From NCBI GenBank assembly GCA_016302625.1, contig JAEDNG010000001.1, positions 1 to 25,808 on the forward strand: a DNA stretch of 25,808 nt. Reading direction: 5' to 3'. This DNA is from Clostridiaceae bacterium. Its GTDB lineage: Bacteria; Bacillota; Clostridia; Oscillospirales; Acutalibacteraceae. A program made the position numbers and the translations under genes. Below the pieces are notes generated by a model, which was given only the letters and a program-made list of their open reading frames with translations, was not told the DNA's origin and searched no databases. Of this stretch, positions 23,977 to 25,808 are shown one piece after another; the stretch's first letter is position 1; each line of letters begins with the position of its first letter.

Positions 23977-24645
23977 ATGAAGAAGATTTTTTCCGGTGAG
24001 GTTTTCGAGGTCATGCCCCTTACGGGCGGTATTATTTTTTCATACTGCAAGGACGTAATCGAAGAAAACACTATTGTGGCTTATAAGATGATTTCCTTTG
24101 AAAACGGGCATTTTACCGATGTTGCCAAAAATATTTATCTGCTGACTAAGTTCGGCAATAATTATAAAGCGGTCGCGGCTATATGCGGCAATTATATAAG
24201 CGCAAGATCAATCGTACTGCCTAACGGAAAGGTGTTTTTGCTTTTGCCTGACGGCACGGCTCAGCTTCTTGATATCGACGCGTCCCCGATTTGGACGGGA
24301 GAGCTTAAATACAGAGGGTTTAACGCTTCGGATATCGCGCTTTATAAAAACGCGCTTTGGGCAAGCTTTGCGGAATGTAACGTGCTTTTGCGCTATAATC
24401 TCGCGACTATGCGTGAGGAGCTTAGAATAGGGGGAAACAAATCTCCGTTCGACAAGCCTCAAAGTCTTTTTATCGACGGTGACAGCGTTATGGTGAGCAA
24501 TGCCGGCTCTAACAAGCTTGTTCAGGTGGACTTAAACAGCTACAACGTTTTTGAATATGAGCAGTTTTCGGAGCCTGTAAGACAGTATGTAAAGGTCGGG
24601 GATAACCGCTTTGCGGTGCTTGATTCCGGACTGTATTTGATTTAA
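23977..24645 (+). CDS. Unknown beta-rich protein, partial beta-propeller-like
   Basis: A 222-residue protein that I do not recognise. It has no signal peptide or transmembrane helix. Alternating hydrophobic stretches separated by glycine and asparagine turns suggest a beta-propeller or similar fold; FDKPQSLFIDGDSVMVSNAG resembles an NHL or WD-like blade. About four blades could be made, fewer than a full propeller. AGGAAG (23964-23969) lies seven bases before ATG 23977, overlapping the stop of the PLP-enzyme gene, so it ends the murD operon. A TTG at 23974 also opens the frame but is poorly placed. It may bind a ligand or partner of the upstream enzymes; no function can be claimed. Confidence 0.78.
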   Translation: MKKIFSGEVFEVMPLTGGIIFSYCKDVIEENTIVAYKMISFENGHFTDVAKNIYLLTKFGNNYKAVAAICGNYISARSIVLPNGKVFLLLPDGTAQLLDIDASPIWTGELKYRGFNASDIALYKNALWASFAECNVLLRYNLATMREELRIGGNKSPFDKPQSLFIDGDSVMVSNAGSNKLVQVDLNSYNVFEYEQFSEPVRQYVKVGDNRFAVLDSGLYLI

Positions 24646-24779
24646 TAAGTCAGGTTTACAAAGTGTTATAATAAAATCTGCCTGATACCCGTTTTTGCGT
24701 TTTGCAGGGACGGGAATTATATTTTTAAACGCTCTCGGACAGATTATTAAGAAAAAACCTATAATTTACAATAAATGTT

Positions 24780-24808
24780 TTGCGTTTTTACAGGTTTTAT
24801 ATTATAAT
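24780..24808 (+). promoter_or_regulatory. Promoter of hprK
   Basis: TATAAT (24803-24808) with TTGCGT (24780-24785) 17 bases upstream. The -10 box is perfect and the -35 box weak. The remaining gap 24646-24779 holds possible nested stems (AATCTG/CAGATT and CCCGT/ACGGG) but no clear terminator or coding signal. Confidence 0.55.
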
Positions 24809-24843
24809 AATTAGCGTAAACAGAATAATAGGAGTGTGAGTAA

Positions 24844-25803
24844 ATGCGGACGAATTATACCATTGCTCTTGAAAAAATAATTTCGGAATTTTCGCTTGAA
24901 ATTCTTAATATGCCGTCAGCCCCCGAAAAGATAATGATTTCTACAACCGAGGTCAACCGCCCGGGTCTTCATATGGCAGGATATTTTGAGTTCTTCGATG
25001 AAAAAAGAATTCAGATTATCGGAAAAAGCGAGCAAAGCTTCTTACTTCGCTTTACCCCCGAAAAAGCGGAAAGCCGCCTGCGCGAGTTTTTTTCCCGCAA
25101 GCCGTCGGCGGTGGTAATCTGCCGCAATCTTCAGGTAAGCGATATGTACAGGGAAATAGCTGAGGAATACGGCGTGCCGCTCATGCGGACGACGGAATCA
25201 ACCTCGGATTTCACCTCCGCGCTGATTGCTTTTCTTAATTTAAACCTTGCCCCGCGAGTGACGCGTCACGGCGTTTTGGTTGAGGTTTACGGCGAGGGAA
25301 TACTATTGCTCGGCGAGAGCGGCGTAGGTAAAAGCGAGACCGCAATCGAGCTTATTAAGCGCGGACACAGACTTATAGCGGACGACGCAGTGGAAATTCG
25401 CCGTGTTTCCAACAAGTCTCTTGTCGGCACGGCGCCCGATAATATCAGGCATTTTATTGAGCTTCGCGGAATAGGTATTATTAACGCAAGCCGTATTTTC
25501 GGTACGGGCGCGGTTAAAATTACCGAAAAGATAGACCTTGTAATAAACCTTGAAATCTGGGACGTCAACAAGGTCTACGACAGAATGGGGCTTGAAAATC
25601 AGACTACAAATATTTTGGGGCTTGATATTCCGTCACTTACAATTCCGGTAAAGCCCGGACGAAATCTCGCGGTTATAATCGAGGTTGCCGCAATGAACAG
25701 CCGCCAGAAAAAGCTCGGATATAACGCGGCTCAGGATTTGCTTAAAAGGCTCGGCATGACCGACGACGAGGAAAATACAGACGAAAAAGTAAATCCGTTT
25801 TAA
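24844..25803 (+). CDS. hprK: HPr kinase/phosphorylase
   Basis: A 319-residue bifunctional enzyme that phosphorylates HPr on Ser46 with ATP and reverses it with phosphate, feeding carbon catabolite control. The N-terminal domain (about 1-135) precedes the Walker A loop GESGVGKS (157-164), RHGVLVEVYG (141-150), IADD (178-181) and the family signature ELRGIGIINASRIFG (207-221). H142 and the acidic residues of the core look intact. The protein is complete, with its stop at 25801-25803 near the window edge. AGGAG (24830-24834) lies nine bases before ATG 24844. In related genomes rapZ, murB and whiA often follow; that cannot be tested here. Confidence 0.97.
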   Translation: MRTNYTIALEKIISEFSLEILNMPSAPEKIMISTTEVNRPGLHMAGYFEFFDEKRIQIIGKSEQSFLLRFTPEKAESRLREFFSRKPSAVVICRNLQVSDMYREIAEEYGVPLMRTTESTSDFTSALIAFLNLNLAPRVTRHGVLVEVYGEGILLLGESGVGKSETAIELIKRGHRLIADDAVEIRRVSNKSLVGTAPDNIRHFIELRGIGIINASRIFGTGAVKITEKIDLVINLEIWDVNKVYDRMGLENQTTNILGLDIPSLTIPVKPGRNLAVIIEVAAMNSRQKKLGYNAAQDLLKRLGMTDDEENTDEKVNPF

Positions 25804-25808
25804 TACGG

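Noticed and set aside
24655..24672. TTTACA plus TATAAT just after the operon end
   Set aside because: The spacer is only six bases, so the two boxes cannot form one promoter.
1..25808. tRNA genes, CRISPR arrays, insertion sequences or phage genes
   Set aside because: No T-loop motif in a cloverleaf context, no regularly spaced repeats, no transposase or integrase frames were seen on either strand.

Overview
The window looks like chromosomal DNA from a low-to-moderate G+C, spore-forming Gram-positive bacterium of class Clostridia, most likely an Oscillospirales/Ruminococcaceae-type gut or anaerobic lineage. This rests on sporulation genes (SpoIID, a SpoIVFB-like M50 protease with a small membrane partner), HPr kinase, a ParB/Noc gene next to rsmG, the TIGR03960/DUF2344 pair, an M42-peptidase and 'aluminium resistance' PLP-enzyme operon, strong GGAGG ribosome sites and AT-rich sigma-A-type promoters. 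I see no phage, insertion sequence, CRISPR array, tRNA or rRNA. The lineage is inference from gene content.

Layout. 1-3846 (+): a terminator from an upstream gene, a promoter, a possible 24-residue ORF, a histidine phosphatase and two flavoproteins (BaiN/HI0933-like and COG2509-like). 3824-4417 (-): an orphan protein resembling a degenerate histidine-kinase/Spo0B-type core. 4557-5567 (+): gapA with its own strong promoter, biased codons and a terminator shared with convergent ygiQ (5613-7493, -). 7565-8372 (+): a short SpoIVFA-like membrane protein and a minimal SpoIVFB-like site-2 protease. 8443-10912 (+): the TIGR03960 radical-SAM protein and its DUF2344 partner. 10918-14116 (-): SpoIID, then an OmpR-type regulator and its sensor kinase. 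14243-16539 (+): an eight-helix membrane protein, trmB and rsmG. 16651-17487 (+): ParB/Noc. 17636-18454 (-): a duplicated helical, DUF2935-like protein. 18622-24645 (+): a tightly packed six-gene operon (murD, two M42 peptidases, a GNAT acetyltransferase, a methionine gamma-lyase-family PLP enzyme, a beta-rich unknown). 24844-25803 (+): hprK, complete at the right edge.

Functional themes are central glycolysis and its control (gapA, hprK), peptidoglycan synthesis and sporulation remodelling (murD, spoIID, spoIVF pair), RNA modification (trmB, rsmG) and chromosome organisation (parB). Most genes are ordinary core genes. The less ordinary points are the trimmed spoIVF pair, the catalytically degenerate kinase-like protein, the murD-M42-M42-GNAT-PLP operon, a possible small RNA between parB and its terminator, a terminator-like hairpin directly in front of trmB, and inverted repeats at two promoter or upstream regions. 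I did not find a clearly new multi-gene system. Intergenic gaps are all shorter than 300 bases; the larger ones (1-227, 17488-17635, 18455-18621, 24646-24843) are described in the entries.
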